From contig QRDG01001346.1 in NCBI GenBank assembly GCA_012064385.1, positions 210,510 to 274,509 on the forward strand: a DNA stretch of 64,000 bases, read 5' to 3'. This document shows positions 11,790 to 23,407 of this stretch, piece after piece. The stretch is from Puccinellia tenuiflora. Taxonomy: Eukaryota; Streptophyta; Magnoliopsida; Poales; Poaceae. How positions within the stretch are numbered: position 1 is the stretch's first letter; every line of letters starts with the position of its first letter. The notes under the pieces are model-generated. The model was not told the DNA's origin. It ran no database searches and saw only the letters and a list, made by a program, of their open reading frames with translations. The position numbers and the translations under genes are program-made.

Positions 11790-14506
11790 GTAGCTTCGAA
11801 GGTGAACATCGCCATGTTGATCATATCGTCCATATGAATCGTGTTTAACCTTTAAGTTCTTGTGCTCCGAGACCATGTTTGTACATGCTAGGCTCGTCAA
11901 GTAAACCGTAGTATTTGCATGTGTAAAACTGGCTTACATCCATTGTATGCGAACGTAGAGTCTATCACACCCGATCATCACGTGGTGCTTCAAAACGATA
12001 AACATTTGCAACAGTGCATACTAGGGGAGAACACGTCTTGATATTAGCTAGAGAGATCACTTTATCATGCTATCATCGCGATCACATCTAAGCAAGTAAT
12101 AAGGTGCATAAAAGGATTAACATCACATGCAATATAGAACTTGTGACATGGTATAGCCTTTTCTTCTTGTGCTTTTGATCTCCATCTCCAAAGCACCGGC
12201 ATGATCTCCATCATCACCAGCATGACGGCGCCTTCTCCATGGTTGCCATCACCAACTATTGCAACTACGACTATTGCTACTCTTAGCAATAAAGTAAAGC
12301 AATTACATGGTGATAGAATTGGCACGCAGGCCACAAAAAATAATGGGCAACCATATGGCTCCTACTGGTTGCCGTACTCATCGATATGCAAGTCGTGACA
12401 GATTACGAACATGATCATTGCATACATTATCACAAATCGCACATTGGCTATACCATATTACAAGACCCTGCAAAAACAAGTTAGACGTCCTCTACTTTGT
12501 TTCTGCAATTTTTACATGACTTCTATGGGTCATGAGATAGAACCGTTCTAATCTACGCAAAGCCACAAAGGTGATATAGAAGTTGCTTATTTACTCATTC
12601 TTTTTAAAGACCTTCCATTATAGATTGCATCTCACTATAGCTAGAGAAACAGACACCCGCCAGCCACTTATGCAATACAAGTTGCATGTCAAACGTGGAA
12701 CCAGTCTCTCGTACGCGGACGAGTAAAGTTGGTCCGGGCCGCTTCGATCAAGCCATCATGCAAGATAGAAAATACACGCGGAATGGTAGCAACAAAGATA
12801 TCAATGTCCACAACTCCTTGTGTTCTAATCGCAACAACATATACGAATAGATATAGGCTCTGATACCACTGAAGGGTTCACAGTATAGAATTTTTTTCCT
12901 ACGCAATGAGGCGGAATAAAACCCAACAAGATCACGATCTACTAGATGGAGGAAGCAAGAAGGAGATCGAATCTCACCTCGAAGAAAACCAAGCGTGTTT
13001 TGTCGAGGCAGGGGTTGGCTAGTCGATCCCCGCAACTAGACTTGTTTAGTCGCGAGGAGATGTATTATATATCCGATGCGTCGCACGAGCAACGCCTCTG
13101 AGGTATCTACACGTACGAATCGCTGAAGACTCCATGTTCTTGATCCCGCAAGAGGTGGTGGAGAGGCTCGTGAGACCAACAGCACGACGACGGTGTGGTG
13201 GTGGATATGGTGGAGATCCGACAGGGCTTCGCCTAAGCGTCTGCTAGAGAGGAGGAGGAGAGGAGGAAGCGGCAAGGGGGCGGCGGCTTTGGGAGGATAT
13301 GGGGTGCGGCACCCCTTGCCCTGCTCCTCCTTATATAGAGGCCAGGAGGTGCGGCCTCCCCTAGGGCCAACGCTGGCTTGGGGGGCTTAGCCCCCAAGCA
13401 AGCCCTAGGGTTTGGGGCGCCTCCCCTTAGGCCCTTGTCGCATGAGCCTTAGGTGGCTGGTGCGGCTGGCCCATGTGGCTGCTGCACCACCCCTTTGGTC
13501 CATGGGGGCCCCATACACCTGTGAACCCCATTTCTAGACTCCTCTAGAACCTTCTAGAATCTTCCCGTACCCTGCCGGAAAATTGCCGAACTTTTCTGAT
13601 TCCTCCGGAAACCACTTTCCTTATATGAATCTTATTCTCCGGACTCTTCAGGAACTCCTCGTGATGTCTAGAATCTCACATGAGACTCCGAATCAATATT
13701 CGTTCACACCATCATTTATCTCGAGCCCTAACTACATCGAATGTTAAGTGTGTGACCCTGCGGGATCGAGAATATGTCATATTAATAACGGGACCGGGAT
13801 GTCCATATTAATTCCTACATATTCAACGAAGTTCTTTATCGGTTGAACCACATTGTCTGGGATTCAATTAATCCATATACGATTCCCTTTTGTCTCACGA
13901 TATATTACTAGTCCGAGACTTAATCACCGATATCTCCATATCTGATTAATCTCGTTTCCGACAAGTTCTCTTTACACGTTCAATAGGATAGTATCCTTAT
14001 GAATAGCTACTTAGTCATATGCTTGCAAGCTTTTGGATGCTATGCTATCGAGAGGGCCCAGAATATCTATCCAACGGTTGGACGGACAAATCCCAGTCTT
14101 GATTCATGTGACCCAACAACTTACCATCAGAGATAACTGAAAGCTACCTTTATAATCACCCAGTTACGAAGTGAAATTTGATGTTCACAAAGTATTCTTC
14201 TGGTAGGTGGGAGTAACATAATCTCATAGTTTAAGGAAACTATATTTGACATCTATTAAATTGGGTATGTCCATTATATCATCTCCTATGATATAACTCC
14301 GTTTATCAAGTGATTCATTAATCCTTGGTTAGGAAACTTCTAACCAACACTTGATTAAATGAACTAGTTATGAGAGGCTTACTAGGGACACTTTTCCGTT
14401 TATATTCCACACATGTATTTGTTTCCAATCAATACAATTATAGCATGGATAATAAACATTTATTAGGAACGGGAAATATGATAAATAATAATCTTTATTA
14501 TTACCC
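11790..14506 (-). mobile_element. Older, truncated relative of the first Copia element
   Basis: The order leader (11790-12855), PBS (12856-12868, minus strand TGGTATCAGAGCC) and LTR (from 12870) mirrors 3930-6913, with many substitutions and indels. The leader shares phrases such as GTACATGCTAGGCTCGTCAAG and ATCACACCCGATCATCACGTG with the first element. The LTR is cut near 14506 before its terminal TGTTGGG, and gag is missing. It is therefore a decayed fragment. Confidence 0.8.
12856..12868 (-). other. PBS of the second Copia fragment
   Basis: The minus strand reads TGGTATCAGAGCC, identical to the PBS of the first element. It sits one base from the LTR boundary at 12870. Confidence 0.85.
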
Positions 14507-15755
14507 AGGTTTGGAACCCTCTCGTGAGGTAAAACTTCTACTCCTACTTTCTTGTATTGCACTGCTCGGAACGATTACAGTACAAGTGTTGCTAGAGTTT
14601 CTTGTTGTGAACCCTCCACTAGGAGGAGGCCCCTATTTATAGTGCTTCGGTCCATTTCCTCTATGCGGGAATGTTTTCACATATCAACAAAAGGTGGGCT
14701 AGATCTATGGCACATGTCTATCTCCGTGAACTCGGTTCACGGTCGATTAAAGCGTCGGTCCATGGCAGGGAGGTGGGGTGTGCCGGTGACGCCCCGGGTG
14801 ACGCCCGCCATGACGCCACTTCGGTCTTGGTCTTGATTCACCAAAGATGAACACTTTGGCTCTTGCTTTGGACGCAACATTGGTCGGCCACCTTTTATAC
14901 ATGAAAACGGCAAGTTTTGCCATCCGCGCCACTGCAGGCGTGATTGTCTCGTCAGCCGTGCAGAAAATCGTGCGGCGCTCTGCGGTCTGCGTAGTATTAT
15001 GTGCTCACCTGACAGGGGTCCTTTGAATGTAGTCCGTAATCGAGTAAATCTTCGTAGAGTTTTGGTGCAGCACGAAAGATATAGATCGGTGGAGAAGTTT
15101 TTGGAAAACCGGCGGGGAGTCTTAAACGTCGTGGGCTCCAAAGTGGTGCAGCCCCATAAGATTAAGGGCTAAACCCACCACTATCCGACACACATGGACT
15201 GCATCCGCAACACATTCAGATTAGTCCCTTGTAATGCATGATGTAAAAACATTATAATATTCGCAAATTTGAATTTGCGTATATGTACAACATCACAAAA
15301 ATAACTTAAAAGTGACTAGTTAGTACACAAATTCATCTCAAAGATATAAGGCCATGCACAGCGCAAGACGCTTAAGCGCCCAAAATAAATATCAATTAAA
15401 TTGATTATCACTAAGCACCTGACCCCTACAACGCTAGGCGCTAAGTATTCTGTCGCTAGTGAACAGATCGCTTGCCAATCCAATCGTGACCGAGAGAAAA
15501 ACAAGCGCTAGCGCCCGGCACAAGAAGAAGCGCCGACGCAAGATTCAATCCCGGACTCTGCAAGGAATCAGGCGTAACGGCAAGGATTATATTCCCTAAC
15601 GCCTACCTTTTTTTTTTGAGGGTACCCTAACGCCTACCTAAGTGGCCGCGTTGTACATGTCCTAAAACCTAAAAAGAGCGACAATGAAAACCTAAAAAAA
15701 ACTGGGCCGCAGTTTTTTCGTTAGTTTATTTGCAGTGATGTTTCTCCGACTCAAG
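14507..15755. other. LTR-like debris and unassigned sequence
   Basis: 14507-15180 resembles a minus-strand LTR, since its plus strand holds CCCCTATTTATAGTGC, an inverted TATA region. 15181-15755 is unassigned. It contains a short palindrome (CGCAAATTTGAATTTGCG near 15263) and GCGC-rich phrases. ORFs of up to 134 codons overlap on both strands and show no domain. Confidence 0.35.
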
Positions 15756-16170
15756 TATAGGTGGCCAAATGGGCCGTGCCAACTGGGCCGGCCCGAGGCA
15801 CGGGGATTTTGGCCCGGCCCAGGCACGACACGGCACGAAACTAAACGGGCCGTGCCGCGGCACGAGCCCGGTAGTGCCCGGGCCGGCCTCCGATTTGAGG
15901 CACGCTGGCCGGCCCGGCACGGCACGATTAGCTTTTTATTTTTATTTTTTTACCTATTTTATTTTTTTTAGTTTTTCGGCCGCATTTGTGCTAAATGGGC
16001 CGTGCCCGACGGGCCAACCGTGCTTAACGGGCCGTCGGCGTGCCTCCCGGGTTGTGCCGGAGGTCGGGCCGCGGCACGCGGGCCGGCCCCGGCACGTTTC
16101 TAATCGTGCCCAACGGGCCGTGCCGTTGCCGGGTCGTGCCGAGCGGGGCCGGCCCGTTTGGCCACCTATA
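15756..16170. mobile_element. hAT-like foldback MITE, copy 1
   Basis: The ends TATAGGTGGCCAAATGGGCC and its inverted form GGCCCGTTTGGCCACCTATA bound a GC-rich element full of GGCCGGCCCG palindromes. Flanks GACTCAAG and GTCTCAAG form an 8-base duplication with one mismatch, which fits the hAT superfamily. There is no transposase; ORFs across it come from its composition. Confidence 0.82.
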
Positions 16171-16207
16171 GTCTCAAGCCGAAGCTGGAAAGAACCTGGG
16201 TCCTAGA

Positions 16208-16587
16208 TATAGGTGGCCAAATGGGCCGTGCCAAACGGACCGGCCCGAAGCACGGGGAATTTGGCCTGGCCCAGGCACGGCATGTCACGAAACTAAACGG
16301 GCCGTGCCGTGGCACGGGCCCGTTAGTGTCCGGGTTGGCCTCCGATTTGAGGCACGAGGGCCGGCCCGGCACGGCACGATTAGTTTTTTTTTAGTTTTTG
16401 GGCCGTATTTGTGCTAAATGGGTTGAGCCTGACGGGCCAACCGTGCCTAACGGGCCGTCGGCGTGCCTCCCGAGCCGTGCCGGAGGTCTGGCCGCGGCAC
16501 GTGGGCCGGCCCGGCACGACACGAATAGTAATCATGCCTAACGGGCCGTGCCGTGCCAGGCCGGGCCGGCCCGTTTGGCCACCTATA
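16208..16587. mobile_element. hAT-like foldback MITE, copy 2
   Basis: It has the same termini and internal layout as copy 1 and a slightly shorter centre. Flanks GTCCTAGA and GTCCCAGA again give an 8-base duplication with one mismatch. Only 37 bp separate it from copy 1. Confidence 0.82.
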
Positions 16588-16667
16588 GTCCCAGACCTAG
16601 AACACCCACCGTGTCTCTGTTTGTCCTCCCCTTCTGCGCCGCCACATCCCCCACCCCACCCCACAGT

Positions 16668-17097
16668 TATAGGTGGCCAAACGGGCCGGGCCCAGCATGC
16701 CGGCCCGAGGCACGCTTCTTAAAGCACGGCACGGGCACGGCCCGACACGGATCTTAACGGGCCGTGCCCCGACACGGGCCCGCTCCGTGCCGTGCCCAGC
16801 TCCCGATCGAGGCCCGTGGGCCGGCCCGGCATGACACGATTAGTTTTTTTTATTTTTTTAAATTGTTTTACCTATTTTTATTTTTTTTATTTTTGGGCCA
16901 CATTTACGCTAAATGGGCTGTGCCCGACGGGCCAACCGTGCCTAACGGGCGTCGGAGTGCCTCCCGGGCCGTGCCGGAGGTCAGGCCGCGGAACGCGGCC
17001 GGCCCAGGCACGGCACGATTCTAATCGTGCCCAACGGGCCGTGCCGTTGCCGGGCTGTGCCGCGCACGTGCCGGGCCGGCCCGTTTGGCCACCTATA
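16668..17097. mobile_element. hAT-like foldback MITE, copy 3, directly upstream of the DUF1618 gene
   Basis: It has the same termini. Flanks CCCCACAG (ending one base before the TATAGG) and CCCCACAC are near-matching 8-mers. Its right end lies 60 bp before the DUF1618 start codon, so the core promoter or 5' UTR of that gene must lie in or beside MITE sequence. Confidence 0.82.
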
Positions 17098-17156
17098 CCC
17101 CACACACACAAACACCCACCCACCCTGACCTTCTCCGCCCCCCTTCGTTGGACGCC

Positions 17157-18584
17157 ATGGCCGCCGCCGCCTCCTCCTCCTCATCTGCCGTTCTGAGTCC
17201 GCCTCTACTCCCCGAGGGCGATGGCCACGAAGCCCCAAATTGGGTCCTCCTCGACATCCTTGGCTATATGGGTGACTACCCCAATGCCAGCGTCGCCGAG
17301 AGCTTCACGAGCACCGGCGAACGCATCGAAGTGTCCTTCTACACCGCCCGCCCGCCCCAAGTCTCCCACTTCTGTGTCCACTCCCCAGATATTGGACCCG
17401 CCGGTTTTGTGGTGCCTCCCAAGGTTATCACCGCGGATTCCGATCTCATCCTCTTCCAAGTATCCGTGTGCCCCCAGGCCCGGTTCAATCCGCGTTTCTG
17501 CGACTACTTCGTCTACAGGGCGCACCCACGGAAACCATTGCTCTACCTTCTTCCGCACCCGCCCCCGCACCCCAACAGCTTTAGAGATCGGGAGGTCGCC
17601 CTCCTGAGCTTCGGCAACAACGACGACTACGCCGTCGCCGCTCTCACAAGAAGGTACCAGAATACGACGCCTAACAAGAAGGAGTTCAATCTCTACCTTT
17701 ACCGATTCTCCAAAGCTCACGACGGGTGGACCTCCAAGGTTGTGTCGGTGGCAGAGCCACTGAGGGAGAAGGTGTGCCGTTTGGATTGTGCCCCGTATCA
17801 TGATACAACAAAGGTGATCATACTTGGGCGCGGCTCGCTTGGCACGGTTGGCTGGGTTGACCTCTGGCGTGGCATCCTCGTCTGCAATGTGCTCGAGAAG
17901 GATCCCGTGCTCCTTGACATACCACTGCCGCTGCCATTGAGGGGTAACCAGAGACTCTACCACCAATGCTGCCCAAACATTGTTCGGGACATCACCGTCA
18001 ACCTGCTTAAAGATTCCATCAAGTACATTGAGATCGAAAACCCATGGGAAAAGGTGGTAAGCCCTGATCAGCTTACAGATTCCGATGTTCACCAAATGCA
18101 GTGCATAGTGCCCAATAGAGCCTGGAAGGCCACCACATGGAGCCGACCGATCCCGATTAATTCACGGCAGGACTGGCATGCTGACTGCACCTTCGATGTT
18201 TCTGACATCATTATTGACCCAATGCATTCTGAGCAGCTGCCTAGGCTGTGCAGTGCCGACGACAGCCCCTCCGAGGCAAGATTACCGGCAGACCTCATTG
18301 GTTTCCCCACCATGAGCATGGATGATGACATTTTCTACCTGCTGTATATGGCCTACCGCACGGGGCAGAAAGATGTGCTGATTTCTATTGACATGAGGAA
18401 GAACACACTGCAAGGATTTGCCAAGCTTGCTACAGGAAAAGACTTCACTTCTACACGTGTGTGCACCAGTGAAATCTCCAAATATCTTATTAAGAATGAA
18501 GGTAATTCTGCTATACTAGTACCTGCTCCGTGTTTGTGTGAGATCTATATGAATGGTCTGCTTATTCTGTATGCCGAGTCTTGA
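17157..18584 (+). CDS. DUF1618 domain protein, 475 aa (host gene)
   Basis: This is the only convincing cellular gene. The start at 17157 is chosen because its context (GCCATGGCC) is a strong plant initiation context and because the earlier in-frame ATG at 17085 lies in the MITE terminus. The N-terminus is Ala/Ser-rich. The motif PNWVLLDILGYMGDYPNA follows near residue 25, then a central region with GWVDLWRGILVCNVL near residue 240 and a tail RKNTLQGFAKLATGKDFTST. This layout is typical of the DUF1618 family, which is expanded in grasses and has no known biochemical role. No signal peptide or membrane segment is evident. Codon use is GC-rich at the 5' end and becomes neutral towards the 3' end, common in grass genes. 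A GT site at 18501 (GAAGGTAATT) could be an alternative splice donor into downstream duplicate exons. The 296-codon ORF on the opposite strand is a shadow. Confidence 0.85.
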   Translation: MAAAASSSSSAVLSPPLLPEGDGHEAPNWVLLDILGYMGDYPNASVAESFTSTGERIEVSFYTARPPQVSHFCVHSPDIGPAGFVVPPKVITADSDLILFQVSVCPQARFNPRFCDYFVYRAHPRKPLLYLLPHPPPHPNSFRDREVALLSFGNNDDYAVAALTRRYQNTTPNKKEFNLYLYRFSKAHDGWTSKVVSVAEPLREKVCRLDCAPYHDTTKVIILGRGSLGTVGWVDLWRGILVCNVLEKDPVLLDIPLPLPLRGNQRLYHQCCPNIVRDITVNLLKDSIKYIEIENPWEKVVSPDQLTDSDVHQMQCIVPNRAWKATTWSRPIPINSRQDWHADCTFDVSDIIIDPMHSEQLPRLCSADDSPSEARLPADLIGFPTMSMDDDIFYLLYMAYRTGQKDVLISIDMRKNTLQGFAKLATGKDFTSTRVCTSEISKYLIKNEGNSAILVPAPCLCEIYMNGLLILYAES

Positions 18585-21131
18585 TGGAATGAACCCCTAT
18601 ACCTATGGGTTCTTGAAAACCTAGTTTCCGTACTTGTTGAGCAGTCTAATGTCTTGACTTTTCCAAGTAAACTGATTGTTAGGAGACCGGAGCTCACCAG
18701 GACTGAAAATCTAGACACTATTGTAAATAGGGTTGCAGTTGCACCTTGTTAATTTTGAAAAAACCTTGTTAATTTTGAAAAAAGCTAACTGCTATAGCCT
18801 TATCATATTACTCTGTTGCTTAGGATACGAGTTTAGCCAATCGTGGCCTTGTTCAAGGCTGTTCTCCCTTTTTGTTTTTGCTAAAGACAACTCTAGAAGT
18901 TAGTGGACTTAACTCAGGTGTGTTAGCTTGATTACGATGATGGTGTGCGATGAGAGGGATGGCTGTTCTATTTCGAAGTGTGCAGTCTGAGTTGTTACAT
19001 CAGGTGGTAAGACAATTCTTGAGGCTCCAGGCTGTAGTTTGGAAAAAATAAGTAAAATATGCCCAACTGATAATGTATAACTTTTATATGTTAAGCAGTC
19101 ATTTTACAAGTAGGATGGCGGAACTGGTGTATGAATAAACTTAGAGGACTTCTAGATTTTATTTAATGGTGGTTAAGAAGGATCTACACAACATGTTTTG
19201 AATTGGCATGAATGACAAAGCTTGCATTTTCATTATAGCGGCCGAGGACATTCATTCAAGTAATGGTGCTCATCATACTCCTAGCCAGACGCATGACCAT
19301 ATAGGGTATTTGAGTGCCATTTGAGACAAGTATCAGTTGGGTTTAATAGGTCATGCAGATTTTTCCAGATACCGTTTTTGTATCTATGCAGTCATCATAC
19401 CGCATACCTAATATTTTACTGCTAAAGTGCTAATATACATATAAGTATCTGGATTTTGCTATAATCAAATGTTATATGTGGATTTGACATAAAAATATTT
19501 GCACTTTGTTATATATGTTTATCTGGTAACATCTAAATAGGTAAATAGTTGTCAAATGTGTCTGTCGAACAACTTGTTGATTTCCAGAATGACAAATATA
19601 AAGAACATATGCAGGAACACTTTGTGATCAAAACAAACTTTTTTAGAAGTTTTTGTTCTGTAGTTTCTTTTTCCCTATCTGGATCCTTATTTGATTGAAA
19701 ACAAAACCAGAGTTTTTGTAGGTTATTTTGTTAAATCCTGAGCTGTTTTATATGATACAGGCGCAAGAGAAGCTTCAGGAACAAGCTTCCTAGAGGAAAA
19801 GGCTTCACTTTTACGTGTAACTACACCAGTGGTATCTCCAAATATCTTAGTAAGGATGGAGCTAATTTTGCTGTACTAGTACCTGCGCCGTGTTTGTCTG
19901 ACTATTTTATGAATAGTTTGCTTATCCTATGTGTCAAGTTTTGATGAAATGAAACCCTATACCTATGAGTTCTTGGCAAGTCTAGTTTCTGTACTTTCTG
20001 AGCAGTGCAATGTCTTAACTTTTCCAAGTAAGCTGATTATTAGGACAGTGGGGTTCACCAGAACTGGTTTTGAAAGAACTAACTGCTATCGCCTTATCAT
20101 ATTACTTCGTTGATTAGGATATGAGTGTAGCTAATTATGGATAGATTTTCAACTTTTCAAGGTTGTTTTCCCTTTTTGTTTCTGCTACAAGACAACTCTA
20201 GAAGTTAATGGACTTAACTCAGGTGTGTTAACTTGATTACGATGATGTTGTGCGATGAGAGGGGTGGCTGTTCTATTCTGAACTGTGCAATCTGAGTTGT
20301 TACATCAGGTGGTAACACAATTCTTGGGGGTCGAGGCCTGAAAAAAAAACAAGTAAAATATGCCCAACTGATAATGTGTAACTTTTCTATGTTCAGAAAT
20401 CATTTTAGTAATAGGATGACGGAACTGGTGTACGAATAAACTTCTAGATTTTCTTTAATGGTGGTTAAGGATCTATGCAACATGTTTTGAATGGACATGA
20501 ATGACAAAGTGTGCATTTCAGTACTAGCAAATATGCCTGTGCTATGCTACGTGTTAATTTTAAACCTTTTTTTGTTCATATACTGGAATGATCACATGCA
20601 TAAGCTTAACACTTGCACGCATACTTGCTCAAAATGAGACATTAGGATTCTTTTGGTGTATTATTCAGAAATATTTAGAATGATGGCAGCAGGACTCTTT
20701 TATTGATGTCTGTCTTTGTATCTATGCAGTCAGCATACCTGAAATTTCACTGCCAATATACATATAAGCATCTGCATTTGCCATGCACAAATGTTATTTG
20801 TGGATTTGATGTAAAAGGATTTTCACAAAGTTACATATGTATATTTGGTAGCATCTAAATAGGTAAATAATTGTCAAATGTGTATGTTGAACAACTTGTT
20901 GATTTACTGACAAATAAAAAGAAGATACACAGCAATCATGTGTGATCAATTTTTTTTTAGAAGTATTTGTTCTGTAGTTTCTATTTCCCTATCTGGATTC
21001 ATTATTGCTGTAAGTTTTATTTGCTATTTCGTACAGTACTCATTTTTTGATTTTAAAGAGAACCAGTGTTTCTATAGGTCATTTTGTCACCCTGAGCTCT
21101 TTTGCATGATACAGGCACAAGAGAAGCTGAA
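18392..21131 (+). repeat. Tandem duplication of the DUF1618 gene tail and 3' flank, two units of about 1.36 kb
   Basis: The unit 18392-19760 is repeated at 19761-21131. Coding tail, GAATG..CCCTATACCTATG, the AATATGCCCAACTGATAATGT phrase and the TTTGTTCTGTAGTTTCT phrase occur in the same order in both. Each unit ends in ATGATACAGGC[G/A]CAAGAGAAGC, which looks like a splice acceptor followed by the start of the next exon copy. Divergence between the units is considerable, so the event is not recent. Confidence 0.8.
19762..19944 (+). pseudogene. Duplicated DUF1618 terminal exon, open for 60 codons
   Basis: After the acceptor-like TATGATACAG, an open frame encodes a tail like that of the upstream gene: GISKYLSKDGANFAVLVPAP corresponds to EISKYLIKNEGNSAILVPAP. 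It ends at TGA 19942-19944. No separate start or upstream exon exists, so it is either an alternative last exon of the DUF1618 gene or a relic. The frame has stayed open despite many substitutions. The equivalent of the possible donor at 18501 is lost here. Confidence 0.55.
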
Positions 21132-21639
21132 ACATAAGGTGATGGATGCAGGAATTTGATATGTCGAAAGAGGCGTGCTGTCAGCTGGCCCAGATGAGAG
21201 CTATTGAACGAATGGAATATTCTTCATTGAGGACTTTACTGAGTTTTATCGACGCTGCACAAACTTTTAGTGCTATCTGCATACTAGAAACACATTGTAA
21301 TTGTTTGCTACTTGTTTTATGTAATGAATTCTTATGGTACGTACTCAATGCAATGTCGGATCCTGGAACACCAGCTTTGCTCCTGTTGCCTGATTTCTTG
21401 AATGCGTTACGAGATTACAACATCTCTTCTTCCGTACTCTCCAATTCTAGGAGGCGTACTCGAGGCCTCGAGGGTACACCAAACAGCGGCAAACACGGGC
21501 TACTCAACAGTCCTGAGTGCGTTAGCAATTGGCGCATCCCCTACGCCTCACTTGCCTAGTAACCAGCTGGCCTCGGTTGTCCAACGCGTGCCACCAGTGT
21601 AGCAACTCACCCTCCCAGCCGCGAGAGCATTAGCGAGGA
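21132..21639 (+). other. Downstream flank of the DUF1618 locus
   Basis: A third acceptor-like ATGATACAGGCACAAG occurs at 21105-21120 and is followed within a few codons by stops. The sequence TTTTATGTAATGAATTC near 21315 looks like 3' UTR. 21440-21639 is unassigned. Confidence 0.35.
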
Positions 21640-22760
21640 CCCAGAAATATTTGAAAGCCCGGGCAAACACTTGATTCCAAGGCTAATGATGATAATAATT
21701 TGTTAAATGATCATCAAAGTACACTACGCCGGCCGGCCGGAAGCGCGGGCAGCCGCCCGGTAACAGGGGCGCTGGTCCGCCAGTGCGCGAGAGTCGATAC
21801 TTATTCTACCCCAGTGGTTAACATGGGTATGATATAGAAGAGACGCCCCTCCAACAGGAGCCAAAAGCTGATCAGCCGACAAGTAAGCATTGTCGTCACG
21901 TCACCATTGGCTACACCTGAGTACCTCAACGGGTCCGAACGATCGGCGCCCAGGGACCCGGGGTCCTCCGGACGGCGGGCGCATGGACCAGCTCGAAAAG
22001 ATTGCACGAAAGGTCCCTACTACTGGTTCCCAAGAGTGGAGAAAGACTCGAAGATAATGGATTAGATTCGGTGCCGGAGGCTTCCCCCGGGGACGGCGGC
22101 GGGAAGGAAGCACAGCAGATCCCATGAAGGAGCCCGCGGCTGACGCCGCGACGTGACGGGCCCCTGCACGTGTCGGCCCGGGAGGCTGGACGTGGCGCGG
22201 ACACCCTGCACCCGCTTCCCGCGACAAGAATCGCTTACCGGGCACGTCTGACGGACTTGTGACGGGACAAGACACGCCGTCCACTCGACGTAGGCGAGGT
22301 GCGACAAGTAGGCGCCCAGTTGGCACCACCTTCGTCCATGGGTGACACCTCAGTGCTGCCCCGATGCGTGCCCTGCCTTGTTGGCAGGCATGAAACCCCA
22401 CCACCTGTGGTTACCCCTTGTGTTTAAAAGGAGGCCCATGGTCAAACAAAGGAGAAGGCTGACTAGGTACGAAGAGAAGGCTCAGACGCTGGAAGAAGCG
22501 AACACCCGGGAACCCCTGGTGTTCGCCTCCCGCTAACCATCGAGCGGTAGATAGGGCAATCCACCTCTCCACAATAACCAGACAAGCAGGATGTAGGGTG
22601 TTACGCGCGGCCTGAACCTAGGTAAAACTTTTGTGTGCTTGTGTCTTGCACGGAACCGAGTTCGAAGTATTTTGCGCCCATCCTACCGAACAATAGGGGG
22701 TGTCCCTGTCGAGGCATTGTCGATTCTAGCGGAGAAAGGGTGCCATCTGGCAAGATAGAG
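21640..22760 (+). repeat. LTR fragment with Tat-like R/U5 motif
   Basis: A TATA-like TGTTTAAAAGGAGG (22421) is followed about 170 bp later by AGGATGTAGGGTGTTACGC and CCTGAACCTAGGTAAA. The same arrangement is present in the LTRs at 31123, 48167, 50792 and 52228. No PBS follows and no internal region is present, so it is a truncated LTR. Confidence 0.55.
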
Positions 22761-23400
22761 ACGTGGGTGGAGACGTAGGTGGTTCCGATGACGGGATAGG
22801 TACGAGTTACCCAGCTTCGGATCTCGCAACGTGACGAAACCCTACGTGCTGTTATAATTCACTATAAGGCGATGTGAGCCGATTACAATGAAACTTAGAG
22901 TGTGCCCTGAGGGGTCCCTCCGTTCAACTTATAAAGTCACTAGGACTAGAGTTTCCAGGAGAAAACCTAACCGACTAAGATACAGAGTTCTGTACGAATC
23001 CGGCTTGGGCCGTGCCTTGAGCTCTAAGTCGAATACAATGCAGACCGCCTTCTGGAACCTTCCCTTAGCTGGATGGGCCTCCTGTGCTTCAATATACTGG
23101 GCAGCCCGGTAAGCCGGATTGGCTTTCCACCACTATGGGCCACCCTGGTATGTTGGCTTTTGTCACCTCCATGAAGGTATCTATTCGGCATATCCGCAAC
23201 ATTAGCCCCTAGAAAGCTTTAAGTTTTTTAGCGGACGACTCCTGTTTTCGGGCTTTTGACTTGACCGGCAAACTCTTCATCCGTCTATACAACTTGGAGC
23301 CTTCCCAGAACTTAGTCTTCAAGACATGTCGAACAACATGGCAATTTGCCGGCTTTTCATATGCCAAATTCTTATGCCGGCAAGCACTTGAGTGCTCATC
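22761..23400 (-). repeat. Unassigned LTR-like fragment
   Basis: The minus strand holds a TATA-like CTTTATAAGTTG (about 22929-22940) and repeat-like GC-rich flanks. Boundaries and family are unclear, and there is no gene. Confidence 0.35.
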
Positions 23401-23407
23401 GACAAGT

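Noticed and set aside
15769..17196. Several 80-145 codon ORFs on both strands
   Set aside because: They arise from the GGCCGG composition of the foldback MITEs and are not conserved between the three copies.
17205..18095. 296-codon ORF on the minus strand
   Set aside because: It lies wholly inside the GC-rich 5' part of the DUF1618 coding sequence, where antisense frames stay open by composition. It has no domain, promoter or plausible start.
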